Source: LBZV01 sp000993855
GTDB lineage: Bacteria; Patescibacteriota; Microgenomatia; Curtissbacterales; GWA2-41-24
Assembly (NCBI GenBank): GCA_964492425.1
Contig: CAZBKB010000005.1
Location: forward strand, 13,088 to 77,087
Direction of reading: 5' to 3'
DNA length: 64,000 nucleotides
Below the pieces are notes generated by a model. That model was not told where the DNA came from. It worked only from the letters and a program-made list of their open reading frames with translations, and did not search any database. The translations under genes and the position numbers were made by a program. Shown in pieces: positions 10,014 through 19,430 of this stretch (position 1 is the stretch's first letter; every line of letters starts with the position of its first letter).

Positions 10014-10821
10014 AAATAAAATTTACGATCTTTTTAAAAAACATTTTTGGCGGCAACACCCTGAGTCTGCACTTCGATATGCACCTGTCATATCCGAGAT
10101 AAAAAAGGTAAAAATTCCAAATCCAAAGATATTGGAAATTGGATCAGGATCACTGGGCATGACGCCATACTTTAAACAAAAGATCGATGCGATAGATGTG
10201 GATTTTTCAGGACCACCATCGCCATATATAAACAAAATAAAAGGTCAAGCATGGAACCTTCCGTTCAAAAAAAACTCTTACGATATAACAATTTCTGTTG
10301 ACGTTCTGGAACATATTCCTCCGCCTTTACGTGAAAAATCTATTTATGAAATAATTAAAGTAACCCGTAAATTAGCATTAATTGTTGTCCCCACATCAAC
10401 AGCATCTGAAGAACAAGACAGGGAACTTCAAAGGCGCTGGAATAATGTCTTCAAAATTAAAAATCAGTTTTTAGATGAGCATGTAAAATATGGCCTACCG
10501 CAATCAGAAAAAATCCTGGTTTATATAGATAGGAGCAAAAGAGCGCTGAAAAAAGAATTAAAAGTTAAATCTTATCCCAATCTAAACCTTGTCGTAAGAA
10601 ATATTCTTATGAAAACATGGATAACTAAAAATAAATATATTTATTATTTGTATTTAAAAGGTTTTCTTCTTCTTGTCCCCATCCTTAAATTTATTAACTT
10701 TGGAAAGACTTACAGAAGAGTCTTTGTGATAGAATTCGCGAGTCCAGCCAGAACGCAATTTGAGCCGTATACGACTAGTATTGAAAAGGCGAAAATTAAG
10801 TTCAAGTGGGGTCGGCAGTGA
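9997..10821 (+). CDS. Class I SAM methyltransferase
   Basis: The start is placed at ATG 9997, because the frame stays open further upstream only inside the preceding gene; GAGGGG at 9979-9984 is a plausible but distant ribosome site. The 274-aa product has motif I ILEIGSGSLGMTPYF and post-motif SVDVLEHIPPPL, the UbiE/COQ5-like Methyltransf_11 pattern. It also has a hydrophobic patch around KGFLLLVPILKF that may touch the membrane. It overlaps the upstream GT39 gene by 17 bp and the downstream GT4 gene by 4 bp (GTGA). Substrate unknown; glycan methylation is suggested by context. Confidence 0.75.
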   Translation: MNLQNKNKIYDLFKKHFWRQHPESALRYAPVISEIKKVKIPNPKILEIGSGSLGMTPYFKQKIDAIDVDFSGPPSPYINKIKGQAWNLPFKKNSYDITISVDVLEHIPPPLREKSIYEIIKVTRKLALIVVPTSTASEEQDRELQRRWNNVFKIKNQFLDEHVKYGLPQSEKILVYIDRSKRALKKELKVKSYPNLNLVVRNILMKTWITKNKYIYYLYLKGFLLLVPILKFINFGKTYRRVFVIEFASPARTQFEPYTTSIEKAKIKFKWGRQ

Positions 10822-11942
10822 AAATAGGAATAGACATATCTCAAATTGTATACAAGACTGGAGTCTCAACGTATACAGAAAATTTAGTAAAAGCCCTCCT
10901 GAAAATAGATAAAAAAAACCAATATCTACTTTTTGGGACATCACTAAGGCAATACACTAATCTTAATAAATTTAAAAAAGAATTAAATGACACGAGCAAA
11001 GTGGATTTTAAAATATTCATGGCGCCAATCAGCTCTTTTGAGGTTTTATTTAATAAAATTCATATCTTTAGCATAAACAAATTAATTGGCGATGTGGATG
11101 TTCTGCATACATCGGACTGGATAGAACCAAAAGTTATTTCAACGAAGACTAAAAAGATTACAACAATCCACGATATGGTTCCATTCCTTTTCCCCTCAAC
11201 GATTCCGAAAAGAATTCTTAATAATCAACTGTGCAGAATGGAAATAGTAAAAAAAGAATCAAACATTATACTCACCCCATCCAAAGCAAGCAAAGAAGAC
11301 ATTGTAAAATTTTTAGATTTTCCAGCGGAAAAAATTAAAGTTACACCAGAAGCTCCCGCAAGGGATTTTAAACCGCAACCAGAGGAAACAATTAATGAAG
11401 TATTAGCAAAATATAAAATAAAAAGACCATATATTTTATCTGTCAGCACCCAAGAACCACGTAAAAACATTCACAAATTAATAGATGCTTTCGAAAATTT
11501 AGTAAAAGATAGAACGGATATCACACTAGTTTTAACTGGTAAAAAAGGTTGGGGTCAAGCGCTCGATGTTGTACCAAGCACCATACAGACTGGCTTTGTC
11601 ACGGAAAAAGAATTAATTGCACTTTATGCAGGGTGTAGAGTATTTGTTTATCCATCACTTTACGAGGGTTTCGGGCTACCTGTTCTTGAGGCGATGGCTT
11701 GTGGAGCACCGGTTGTCACATCAAATAATTCTGCAATGGCAGAAATCGCCGAGAATTCTGCCATTCTTGTCAACCCTAGAAGTGATGGCCAAATAAGAAA
11801 AGCGATAGAGTTGGTACTTGATCTTGATCCTGAAAATTACCAAAAGATGGTACGCGCAAGCCTGGACAAAGCGCGTCAATATACATGGGCAAAAACCGCG
11901 AAAGAAACCTTAAATATTTATGAAGAACTTGCAAGGAGTTAA
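10818..11942 (+). CDS. GT4 family glycosyltransferase
   Basis: GTG 10818 is preferred over the in-frame GTG 10806. It gives the family-typical N-terminus MKIGIDISQIVYKTGVSTYT and a GTGA overlap with the previous stop. The 374-aa GT-B protein has the TIHDMVPFLFP loop, the donor-side SVSTQEPRKN motif and EGFGLPVLEAMACGAP (EX7E). It is close in pattern to WbaZ-like mannosyltransferases. It would extend the lipid-linked oligosaccharide in the cytoplasm. A similar enzyme lies immediately downstream, suggesting consecutive residues added by related transferases. Confidence 0.85.
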   Translation: MKIGIDISQIVYKTGVSTYTENLVKALLKIDKKNQYLLFGTSLRQYTNLNKFKKELNDTSKVDFKIFMAPISSFEVLFNKIHIFSINKLIGDVDVLHTSDWIEPKVISTKTKKITTIHDMVPFLFPSTIPKRILNNQLCRMEIVKKESNIILTPSKASKEDIVKFLDFPAEKIKVTPEAPARDFKPQPEETINEVLAKYKIKRPYILSVSTQEPRKNIHKLIDAFENLVKDRTDITLVLTGKKGWGQALDVVPSTIQTGFVTEKELIALYAGCRVFVYPSLYEGFGLPVLEAMACGAPVVTSNNSAMAEIAENSAILVNPRSDGQIRKAIELVLDLDPENYQKMVRASLDKARQYTWAKTAKETLNIYEELARS

Positions 11943-11944
11943 GC

Positions 11945-13039
11945 TTGATAATTGGTCTTGACGGAAACGAAGCAAATGTTAATAGTAGGGTAGGCTCCGG
12001 TGTATATGCCTATGAGCTTCTAAAAGAATTTGCAAAAAGCAAAAATCACAACTTTATTGTTTATTTAAAAGAAAAACCCTTGAACGATTTGCCCAAACAA
12101 ACGGCAAATTTTAAATACCGGGTTTTCGGCCCGAAAAAACTTTGGACACAGCTGGCTCTGCCTGTCAATCTCTTAATTGGTAAAAAACCAGATGTTTTCT
12201 TTTCGATGGGGCATTACGGTCCCAGATTTTCGAAAGTTCCTTACACAATAACAATTTTTGATCTTTCCTACCTCCACTTCCCGGAGCTTTTCAAAAAGAG
12301 CGATTTGTATCAACTGACCAATTGGTCGGCATATTCTATAAGAGGAGCAAAACACATTTTTGCAATATCAAGATCTACTAAGGATGACATTGTAAAAAAT
12401 TACAAAGTGGATCCGTCAAAAGTCACGGTTACATACATGGGTTACGATAATTCGCGGTTTAAGCCTCAAGCAAAGCAGAAAATCGATGTAGTTAAGAAAA
12501 AATATAAACTTCCCGAAGAATACATTATATTTATTGGTACGATTCAACCTCGAAAAAATATTGAATTTTTACTGGAAGCTTTTTCTAAGTTAGGAAACCA
12601 AAAATTAAAACTTGTAATCGTAGGTAGAAAAGGCTGGTTATTCGAGCAGATCTTCCAAAAAGTTAAAGAACTTCAATTGGCTTCAGAGGTGATCTTTACA
12701 GGGTATGTTTCAAATGCAGATTTGCCTGCATTATTATCCGGCGCAAAACTTTATGTTTCCCCTTCCCTCTGGGAAGGTTTTGGAATTCCTACAATTGAAG
12801 CCCAAGCGTGTGGAGTACCTACTGTCGTTTCAAGCGTTTCATCACTTCCAGAGGTAGTAGGGGAAAGTTCAATACTTATAAATCCAAAAAGCGTTGAATC
12901 AATTTCACAGGGAATGATTAAAGTTATTCGCGATAACAGCTTGGAAACAAGGTTAATACAAGATGGCTTTCAAAACGCACGACGTTTTTCCTGGGAAAAG
13001 TGTGCACAGCAAACACTTTCAGTCTTAGAAAAACTATAA
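11945..13039 (+). CDS. GT4 family glycosyltransferase (WbaZ/mannosyltransferase-like)
   Basis: The start is a TTG at 11945, supported by AAGGAG at 11933-11938 (6 nt upstream) and the conserved N-terminus MIIGLDGNEANVNSRVGSGV. The 364-aa GT-B protein has FDLSYLHFPELF, the GTIQPRKN motif that opens the donor domain, and EGFGIPTIEAQACGVP as EX7E. It is probably a mannosyl- or related hexosyltransferase; ManC at 28836 could supply GDP-mannose. This is the last gene of the first co-directional block; the next gene is convergent. Confidence 0.85.
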   Translation: MIIGLDGNEANVNSRVGSGVYAYELLKEFAKSKNHNFIVYLKEKPLNDLPKQTANFKYRVFGPKKLWTQLALPVNLLIGKKPDVFFSMGHYGPRFSKVPYTITIFDLSYLHFPELFKKSDLYQLTNWSAYSIRGAKHIFAISRSTKDDIVKNYKVDPSKVTVTYMGYDNSRFKPQAKQKIDVVKKKYKLPEEYIIFIGTIQPRKNIEFLLEAFSKLGNQKLKLVIVGRKGWLFEQIFQKVKELQLASEVIFTGYVSNADLPALLSGAKLYVSPSLWEGFGIPTIEAQACGVPTVVSSVSSLPEVVGESSILINPKSVESISQGMIKVIRDNSLETRLIQDGFQNARRFSWEKCAQQTLSVLEKL

Positions 13040-13087
13040 TAAATACAAATATTATTTAAATTTTAATCTAGTGAATTAAATTACGAA

Positions 13088-13104
13088 AAAGTCAGAAAGA
13101 CTTT
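13088..13104 (-). terminator. Intrinsic terminator of the minus-strand GT-C gene
   Basis: On the minus strand a 6-bp stem AAAGTC/GACTTT with a 5-nt loop runs into five T residues. It overlaps the stop codon of the gene at 13092-14630. Shape and place fit a rho-independent terminator, though the stem is short. Confidence 0.45.
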
Positions 13105-14630
13105 ACACCAGATGTGTCAACAATAACAATTTCCAAATCCTTAAATATTTGTTTCCAAACAACATTATTATTAGTTTGCAAACTTTCCCCAACTTGTTGA
13201 AATATCACAGCCTTACCAGGATCAGTTTGCTGTATTTGAGTAGGATAAAGACTATAAGAAGCGTAAATCCAGTCAGTAAAAATGTACCAATAACTTTTAA
13301 CAGCTGGATACTTTTGCAGGGTATAAAGTTCGGTCCAGCCACCACCCTGTATTTCGCCTATCTGAGACGCTTCAATGGCAAACTTATCTTCCTTTAATAC
13401 AGAAATACTTTGTCTAACTAATGCAATCTTTTTAGATAATGGATATTTAATTGAGGAATTTTGTAAAGTGTAATAATTTGCAAAGAAATAAATTAGTAAA
13501 AATAAAGGTAGTGAAATTTTTAATTTTTTTTCAAGAGCAACAAGTGTTGGAGAAATTGTCAATAGAAAAACAGGCATGATTACAAGAAAATATAGTTGAC
13601 TGAAGTTAGACCGGAAGAGTCTGTTAAATAATAACATCCCAAAAATAAAACTAACGATAACTAGCCATGGTATCAACTTTGATTTGTCTGGCTTTCGCCA
13701 TAAAATGAAAAGACTCAAGCCCAACAAGGTTACCACTAGAATTTGGCTAAATGGTGAAAACATTGGAGTAGGGTAAATGCAATCCCCATGGCACCATTGA
13801 GAATCTATAAAATGGCTTGGTTTTGTAAACAATATTCGGGTAAGTACATTTATGGCATCACTCATACCAAAAACGCTATATAATCTCCCCGGGGACAAAC
13901 CTTGTCCTTCAAATGGTTTGTTGATTGTATGTAAAAACGGACCCGACACCGCACCGTTATATCTTATTTCCGCAACACCAAACGGAAGTGCGAAAATGAT
14001 TAACAAGCACACGAAAATAAACGAATACCAATGTTTAATCGGAAATTTAAAAATCACCCAGCAAACAATAATACTCAGCACCAAAACCAATAGATATAAA
14101 TCCGAATGAAAAGCAAAACCGATTGGTAATGCGAGAACTGGAATAAATTTCAAATCTCCTTTTAAAACCTTAGCTAAAGATAGTACGGTAAGAATTGCTA
14201 AAAAGGGACCAGGTGTAAGTGGCCATAACCTCCTATCAAGAAGAGAAATTAGAAAAGAACAGGCATACAAAAAACTGGCTACAAGGCCAACATTACTGTC
14301 ATATATAAACTTTCCACATCGAAAGATCATATAAGTAGTAGCGACACCTATAATTGATGCAACACCCTGAACTAAAACTAGGTTGAAATTTGTTAGGTAA
14401 TAAAAAATGGAAATTGCATAAAAATAATAAGGACCCATACCGAACCCCAATGTGGAATTTGGGATCAGCAAGCTTGGGGATTTATCCCAAATTATATGTC
14501 TGATTGTGGCAGTTATTATTTCATCATCACCTGTCCAAAGCTGCAGATTTGCATAATTATAGAATCTAAAAAAAATTGCAATTACAATTATTGCACCAAG
14601 GAGATAAGCAGATCTGCTGTGTTTTTTCAT
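13092..14630 (-). CDS. GT-C membrane glycosyltransferase (GT39/PMT-like)
   Basis: This 512-aa protein is the only minus-strand gene in the first 23 kb. It has about twelve helices, a first-loop acidic motif WTGDDEIITA, a GMGPYYFYAIS segment like the HPPLYY loop of PMT-type enzymes, and DRRLWPLTPGPF, matching DRHFWALYWGPI in the gene at 2404-3942. Equal length and shared motifs suggest the two are paralogues. It would transfer sugar from a polyprenyl-phosphate donor outside the membrane. Its inversion suggests a separate unit or late insertion. A promoter reading in this direction was not identified. Confidence 0.7.
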   Translation of the reverse strand: MKKHSRSAYLLGAIIVIAIFFRFYNYANLQLWTGDDEIITATIRHIIWDKSPSLLIPNSTLGFGMGPYYFYAISIFYYLTNFNLVLVQGVASIIGVATTYMIFRCGKFIYDSNVGLVASFLYACSFLISLLDRRLWPLTPGPFLAILTVLSLAKVLKGDLKFIPVLALPIGFAFHSDLYLLVLVLSIIVCWVIFKFPIKHWYSFIFVCLLIIFALPFGVAEIRYNGAVSGPFLHTINKPFEGQGLSPGRLYSVFGMSDAINVLTRILFTKPSHFIDSQWCHGDCIYPTPMFSPFSQILVVTLLGLSLFILWRKPDKSKLIPWLVIVSFIFGMLLFNRLFRSNFSQLYFLVIMPVFLLTISPTLVALEKKLKISLPLFLLIYFFANYYTLQNSSIKYPLSKKIALVRQSISVLKEDKFAIEASQIGEIQGGGWTELYTLQKYPAVKSYWYIFTDWIYASYSLYPTQIQQTDPGKAVIFQQVGESLQTNNNVVWKQIFKDLEIVIVDTSGVKSF

Positions 14631-14733
14631 AATATTTTTATCATAAAGTATTACTTTAAGTTATAATTATTCCACCAGAAACCTATAGAAATGGCAACCC
14701 ACTGAAATTGTATAACCCTTAAAAAAGTGTATT

Positions 14734-14762
14734 TTGATCAAATATACGACCCATAGTATAAT
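14734..14762 (+). promoter_or_regulatory. Sigma70-type promoter
   Basis: TTGATC at 14734-14739 and TATAAT at 14757-14762 are separated by 17 bp, close to consensus. Transcription should start near 14769 and run rightwards into the acyltransferase operon, with a leader of about 210 nt. Confidence 0.65.
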
Positions 14763-14764
14763 AG

Positions 14765-14910
14765 TCAGCACATGGGACGTTTGGGTGTTGTTCTAACAGT
14801 TGGCTCTCTAATCAAAATATCGCTGATAATGTGAACGAGTTTATTTTCAAACTAGATCGAAAATAGAGACGCATTTTGAAATCAAAATACGTCAAGAATT
14901 CCCATGCTGA
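14765..14910 (+). ncRNA. Candidate structured leader RNA or small RNA
   Basis: This noncoding stretch of the 352-bp gap 14631-14982 can fold extensively. TCAG and CATGGGA near its 5' end pair with TCCCATG (14900-14906) and CTGA near its 3' end, leaving a 2-nt bulge and closing the structure. Inside are TTATTTTC (14841-14848) pairing with GAAAATAG (14859-14866), and GACG/ATTTTGA pairing with TCAAAAT/CGTC at 14868-14893 with one mismatch. It lies directly after a near-consensus promoter. No U-run follows, so it may be a 5' leader and not a free RNA. It matches no RNA family I can name. Confidence 0.4.
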
Positions 14911-14982
14911 TAAATAATTAGAAGTCATCAAAAGCTTGTTTTATGGAATAAGCGAACACAATTCTGATATCATAATTAATAT

Positions 14983-15579
14983 ATGAGAGACCGGATGGGG
15001 AATGAATTAACAAAATCTCAAGTTATTAAAAAGATCAATAATCGAATTTACTGGATATTATTAGATTTTTGGCTATATGTCCTGAATAGGCTGGCATACG
15101 ATATGCCTTTACACTTTGTGCGCAGGTTCTTTTTTACCATTTCGGGAATGAAAATAGGCAAAGATTCATTTATTCATATGTGGACGAGGGTCTATAAACC
15201 GTCCGGGATAGAAATAGGCAACGAAACAATTATTGGTGACCATTGTTTCCTGGACGGTAGGGCAACACTTAAAATCGGCAATAACGTAGATATTGCGACG
15301 GGAGTTTTAATATACAACAGTGAGCACGACGTTCACTCAGATGGATTTGATCCAATAGAAGAACCGGTTGAAATTGGCGATTATGTATTTATCGGCCCGC
15401 GGGCAATAATTCTTCCCGGCGTTAAAATCGGTAAAGGTGCTGTTATCGCAGCAGGCGCAGTTGTCACATCAGATGTTGGCGATTTCCAAATAGTAGGCGG
15501 CGTTCCGGCAAAAATCATAGGGGAGCGCAAAAACAAAAGTCCGAACTATAAACTCGGCCGCGCCAGGTTGTTTCAATAA
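14983..15579 (+). CDS. Hexapeptide-repeat acetyltransferase (WbbJ/Maa-like)
   Basis: This 198-aa protein has a hydrophobic N-terminal segment, then left-handed beta-helix repeats (IGKDSF, IGNETI, IGNNVD) and the acetyltransferase signature IGPRAIILPGVKIGKGAVIAAG. NSEHDVHSD carries the catalytic-type histidine of the maltose/galactoside acetyltransferase group. It probably O-acetylates a glycan sugar. An alternative in-frame ATG at 14995 is possible. It is a second copy of the function seen at 138-692, and the GT2 gene follows after 2 bp. Confidence 0.85.
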   Translation: MRDRMGNELTKSQVIKKINNRIYWILLDFWLYVLNRLAYDMPLHFVRRFFFTISGMKIGKDSFIHMWTRVYKPSGIEIGNETIIGDHCFLDGRATLKIGNNVDIATGVLIYNSEHDVHSDGFDPIEEPVEIGDYVFIGPRAIILPGVKIGKGAVIAAGAVVTSDVGDFQIVGGVPAKIIGERKNKSPNYKLGRARLFQ

Positions 15580-15581
15580 GG

Positions 15582-16472
15582 ATGGATTTATCCGTTATCA
15601 TTGTCAATTGGAATACCAAAAATTTACTTGAAGATTGTTTGTCATCGATTTTCAAATTAACAAAAGGTGTAAAGTTCGAAATTATCGTCGTTGACAATGC
15701 TTCAAAGGATGGCAGTCCTCAAATGGTTAAGGCGAGGTTTTCTAAAGTTATTTTAATCAAAAACAACAACAACCGAGGTTTTACTAAAGCAAATAACCAA
15801 GGGATCAAAGTGACAAAAGGGGAGTACATTCTCCTATTAAATTCAGACGCATACCTTATTGAAAATTCCCTAAAAAAGCTGCTAGAGGCAGTAAAATCTA
15901 AAAATAACAAAGCAGTTTTGGCTCCCCTGCTCCTAAACGAAAACAGGACAATTCAGCAATCGGTAGGCTTTTTCCCGCACTTGCCCCAGGTGTTTTTGTG
16001 GATGAGTTTTTTAGACGATTTGCCTCTAGGACAATTCCTAAATCCCTATCATGTGGACCATGATTCGTTCTACAAGAAGGAACACGTTGTTGATTGGGCA
16101 ACAGGGGCGGCACTTTTTTTCCCAAAATCAATGATTCCCAAAACTGGCCTGCTTGATGAGAAAATATTTATGTATGGTGAAGATGTTGAATGGTGCTATC
16201 GAATTAAAAAAGCCGGTTACAATATGTATTTCACACCCGAAACCAAAATCGTCCACAGCGGTCGAGGTTCGTCGGGTAAAATACTAAAAGGTGCATTAGT
16301 GGGTGAATTTATTGGCCTCAGGTATTTTTATAAAAAACACAAAGGTTATGTGGCTTTGCAAATTCTAAGAGTCTTCCTTAAAATAGGAGCATTGGCAAGA
16401 ATTATTATCTTTTCCGCATTAGGAAGATTTAGACTTGCCAAGTTCTATGTTGAAGCTTTTAAAGTGGCTTGA
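15582..16472 (+). CDS. GT2 family glycosyltransferase (rhamnosyltransferase-like)
   Basis: This 296-aa GT-A enzyme starts SVIIVNWNTKNLLEDCL, then has VVDNASKDGS, NRGFTKANNQG and the metal-binding LLNSDAYL (NSD in place of DXD). YGEDVEWCYRIKKAGY is the acidic catalytic-base region typical of WcaA/rhamnosyltransferase-like GT2 proteins. A hydrophobic C-terminus follows. It resembles the gene at 20621-21520 closely in motif order, so they are probable paralogues. The polymerase gene starts 26 bp before its stop. Confidence 0.88.
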   Translation: MDLSVIIVNWNTKNLLEDCLSSIFKLTKGVKFEIIVVDNASKDGSPQMVKARFSKVILIKNNNNRGFTKANNQGIKVTKGEYILLLNSDAYLIENSLKKLLEAVKSKNNKAVLAPLLLNENRTIQQSVGFFPHLPQVFLWMSFLDDLPLGQFLNPYHVDHDSFYKKEHVVDWATGAALFFPKSMIPKTGLLDEKIFMYGEDVEWCYRIKKAGYNMYFTPETKIVHSGRGSSGKILKGALVGEFIGLRYFYKKHKGYVALQILRVFLKIGALARIIIFSALGRFRLAKFYVEAFKVA

Positions 16473-18000
16473 CGATCATATCTTAGAGTTTCTGTCATTT
16501 GCCCTCATAATACTTATTCCGCTTTATCCAAAAATTCCTCTTGCGGATATTCTACCCGGCTATATTGTCAGAATTCGTTTTGATGATCTCCTGGTTGGTT
16601 TTGCATTTCTTGTTTGGACTATCCAGGTGATGAGAAAGAAAGCTACAGTCAAAGGCAATCCGCTCATATTACCAATCTTAGCCTATATCCTCATAGGTTT
16701 TGCTTCATCTCTTTCCGCAATATTTATAACAAAAACGGTTCCACAAGAAACTCTGCATGTAAGTAAATTGTTTTTACATTGGGCCAGGAGAGTAGAGTAC
16801 TTTTCGGTATTCTTTATATTTTTCTCATCAATTAAATCCCCGCGGCAGATTAGAGAGTACGTTTATCTCTCTGCAATAGCTCTTCTTGCGGTTTCCATCT
16901 ATGGATTTGGACAAAAGTATTTGTATTGGCCGGCTTTTTCCACAATGAATCGTGAGTTTTCAAAAGGGATAAAGCTTTATCTGACAGAAAATGCGAGGGT
17001 ACTTTCCACATTCGGCGGCCATTACGATCTAGCTGCATACTTAATGATTTTGCTTACGCTATTTGTGCCTCTCGCAATGATTGTTAAAAAATGGTTTCAC
17101 AAACTCCTTTTTTTTGCAGCATCAATTACTGGTTTTTGGCTTATGATTCTTACAGTCTCGAGGACATCTTTTATCGCATATCTTGTTTCGATAACTGTTG
17201 CATATGGTCTGTTGATTTCTAAAAAAGGTTGGGTTTGGGCACTACCAAGGTGGTTTGTTGTAATTTTCCTATCCCTTGCTGTTATGTTATTTTTTGGTGA
17301 CTTATCAGACCGTTTTGCTCACGTTCTAAAAGTAGATGGTATTAAAAATTTAGCGCTCAAGCCATGGACGGAGAAACCAACTGATAATAATGCTTTTTTA
17401 GAAATTGGTTCAAAATCAGACACACCACCCTCAACATCAAAACCAGGAGATGATAGCATCCAATCTAAAAAACCTTCTGATGTATATGTTGATGTACCGG
17501 AATTTGGAATAGATGGTGTGCCTTCTTCTCTTTCAGCACGTCCTCGGGTTTATTCACAAAACGCAATTCAGTATGACCTCTCAACAGGTATACGCCTCGA
17601 TTACACCTGGCCAAAAGCAATCGAAGGACTTGCCAGAAATCCACTGTTAGGTTCAGGCTACTCAACTTTGACCAAAAAGAATATAGAAGATTTTACAGAA
17701 GCCGAATCGACAGATAACGATTTTCTGCGTGCACTTGGCGAAACAGGGCTTCTTGGCTTTTTAACATTTTATGGAATCATCGCTGTTGTCTTTTACCAGG
17801 TAGTAATTTCTTATAAAAAAATAAAAGATATTTTCAACGCTACAATCATCGCTTCAATATTTGCTGCAATCGTTGGTCTTTTAGTTAATGCGTTTTACAT
17901 AGATGTCTTTGTTGCATCAAAAGTTGCCTACACATTTTGGATAATGGTTGCCATTCTTCTTGCCACTATCAAATTCTCACAAAGCAAAACGCAGAAGTGA
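16447..18000 (+). CDS. O-antigen ligase/polymerase (Wzy_C family)
   Basis: ATG 16447 is chosen over an in-frame TTG at 16435. The product is 517 aa with about ten to twelve hydrophobic helices. LTVSRTSFIAYLVS, in the middle, and the large extracytoplasmic loop before a conserved NPLLGSGYST are typical of PF04932 proteins (Wzy polymerase, WaaL ligase). The loop at about residues 295-370 is long and rich in Ser, Pro, Asp and Lys. It should polymerise flipped repeat units or ligate glycan to an acceptor outside the membrane. Sequence alone does not separate the two roles. Confidence 0.8.
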   Translation: MLKLLKWLDDHILEFLSFALIILIPLYPKIPLADILPGYIVRIRFDDLLVGFAFLVWTIQVMRKKATVKGNPLILPILAYILIGFASSLSAIFITKTVPQETLHVSKLFLHWARRVEYFSVFFIFFSSIKSPRQIREYVYLSAIALLAVSIYGFGQKYLYWPAFSTMNREFSKGIKLYLTENARVLSTFGGHYDLAAYLMILLTLFVPLAMIVKKWFHKLLFFAASITGFWLMILTVSRTSFIAYLVSITVAYGLLISKKGWVWALPRWFVVIFLSLAVMLFFGDLSDRFAHVLKVDGIKNLALKPWTEKPTDNNAFLEIGSKSDTPPSTSKPGDDSIQSKKPSDVYVDVPEFGIDGVPSSLSARPRVYSQNAIQYDLSTGIRLDYTWPKAIEGLARNPLLGSGYSTLTKKNIEDFTEAESTDNDFLRALGETGLLGFLTFYGIIAVVFYQVVISYKKIKDIFNATIIASIFAAIVGLLVNAFYIDVFVASKVAYTFWIMVAILLATIKFSQSKTQK

Positions 18001-19430
18001 AAAAAATCGAAATTATTATAATTGGAGCAATAATTTTGCTTGCCTTTTTACTTCGCCTCTACAAAATAGACAGGCCTCTTGCAGATTGGCATTCATGGCG
18101 ACAGGCAGATACGGCGGCTGTTTCACGAAATTTTGTAAAGGAAGAATTCAATTTGCTAATCCCCAAATTCGATGACATGTCCAAACAAGCAAACGGCCTT
18201 GATAACCCCAATCGCTATCGTTTTGTAGAATTCCCTATATACAACGCAATAATTGCCGTTATATGGAAGATCACAAGCGTGCAAACATTATATGCCAGGC
18301 TTACAACTGTATTGTTTACCCTTTTTTCAACATTATTCTTATATTTAATAGTCAGAAAATTCTCATCTATTCTTACAGCAGCCTTATCTGCCTTTTTCTT
18401 CGCATCAATTCCATACAACATATTCTATTCGTCATCTATACTGCCTGGGCCCTTTATGGTTTTTTCAATTCTCGGACTATACTTTTTCTTCATCAAGTTC
18501 TTAGAAAATGAATCCACAATATTTCTGATTCTATCGGTACTTTTTGCCAACTTGGCCCTCTTGTCTTGGCCAATAGCAATCTTCTTCTTCCTTCCTGTAA
18601 TTTATCTCGCTTTCGAAAAATTCAAACTAAACATATTTAAAAATTTCAAACTTTGGGTCTTTACGATATCTTCAATTCTACCGTTTTTTGCCTGGAGAAT
18701 ATGGATTCTAAATTTCCCACAAGGTATCCCAAATTGGCGTTTTGTAATAAACGAAGACAACATTCGTTTCAAAGGTGCCTTTTTTCGATGGATATTTGCG
18801 GAAAGGTTGGGAAATTTAATACTGGCCTTCGGTGGTGTACCTCTCTTTATATTGGGCGTGGTTCTAAAGCAGGGTAAAGAAAAGCTTTTTTACTATTCCA
18901 TACTCGCCTCGGGCATGCTTTACGTTATTGTTTTTGCCTCAGGGAACGTTAGACACGATTATTATCAAGTTCCGCTTGTTCCAGCGCTGTCAATCTTAAT
19001 GGCCAAAGGAACAGAAATACTCGTTAGCAGGAGGTCGAGTATTTTCAACAAGTATACAAGCATCATTATCACCATTTTCTTAATTTTTCTAATGTACGCA
19101 TTTGGTTACCTTCAAGTACGAGGTTATTACTGGATAAACAAACCTCAAATTTTAGAAGCCGGTGCGGCAGTAGATCGACTTTTGCCCAAAGATGCAACAG
19201 TTATTGCTCCTTACAATGGTGATGCAGCTTTTCTATACCAGACTAACAGACACGGTTATCCTATAACAGATAGGTCACTTGAGGATTTTGTTAATCAAGG
19301 CACCAAGTATTTAGTATCCGTAGAACCCGATGACGAGGGTATCAAAAACTTGGCCGAAAAATGTAAAATCATAGAATCAAATGCCAGATATGTTATTGTC
19401 GAAATGTCCAAAGAATGCCTAAATTTCTAG
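17997..19430 (+). CDS. GT-C membrane glycosyltransferase
   Basis: The start is set at GTG 17997, which overlaps the previous stop as GTGA; an open frame continues 60 bp upstream only inside the polymerase gene. The 477-aa product has an N-terminal helix followed by DWHSWRQADTAAVSRNF, a loop-1 motif of PMT_2-like proteins (W.sWR..D). About ten more helices and a C-terminal soluble domain follow. A lipid-linked-sugar glycosyltransferase acting outside the membrane is likely. It has a different loop motif from the LWLDEG and YDEA paralogues in this locus. Confidence 0.7.
   Translation: MKKIEIIIIGAIILLAFLLRLYKIDRPLADWHSWRQADTAAVSRNFVKEEFNLLIPKFDDMSKQANGLDNPNRYRFVEFPIYNAIIAVIWKITSVQTLYARLTTVLFTLFSTLFLYLIVRKFSSILTAALSAFFFASIPYNIFYSSSILPGPFMVFSILGLYFFFIKFLENESTIFLILSVLFANLALLSWPIAIFFFLPVIYLAFEKFKLNIFKNFKLWVFTISSILPFFAWRIWILNFPQGIPNWRFVINEDNIRFKGAFFRWIFAERLGNLILAFGGVPLFILGVVLKQGKEKLFYYSILASGMLYVIVFASGNVRHDYYQVPLVPALSILMAKGTEILVSRRSSIFNKYTSIIITIFLIFLMYAFGYLQVRGYYWINKPQILEAGAAVDRLLPKDATVIAPYNGDAAFLYQTNRHGYPITDRSLEDFVNQGTKYLVSVEPDDEGIKNLAEKCKIIESNARYVIVEMSKECLNF

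Noticed and set aside
14868..14893. Hairpin GACG..CGTC as an intrinsic terminator
   Set aside because: It is followed by AAGAATTCCC and not a U-run; treated as part of the leader structure.
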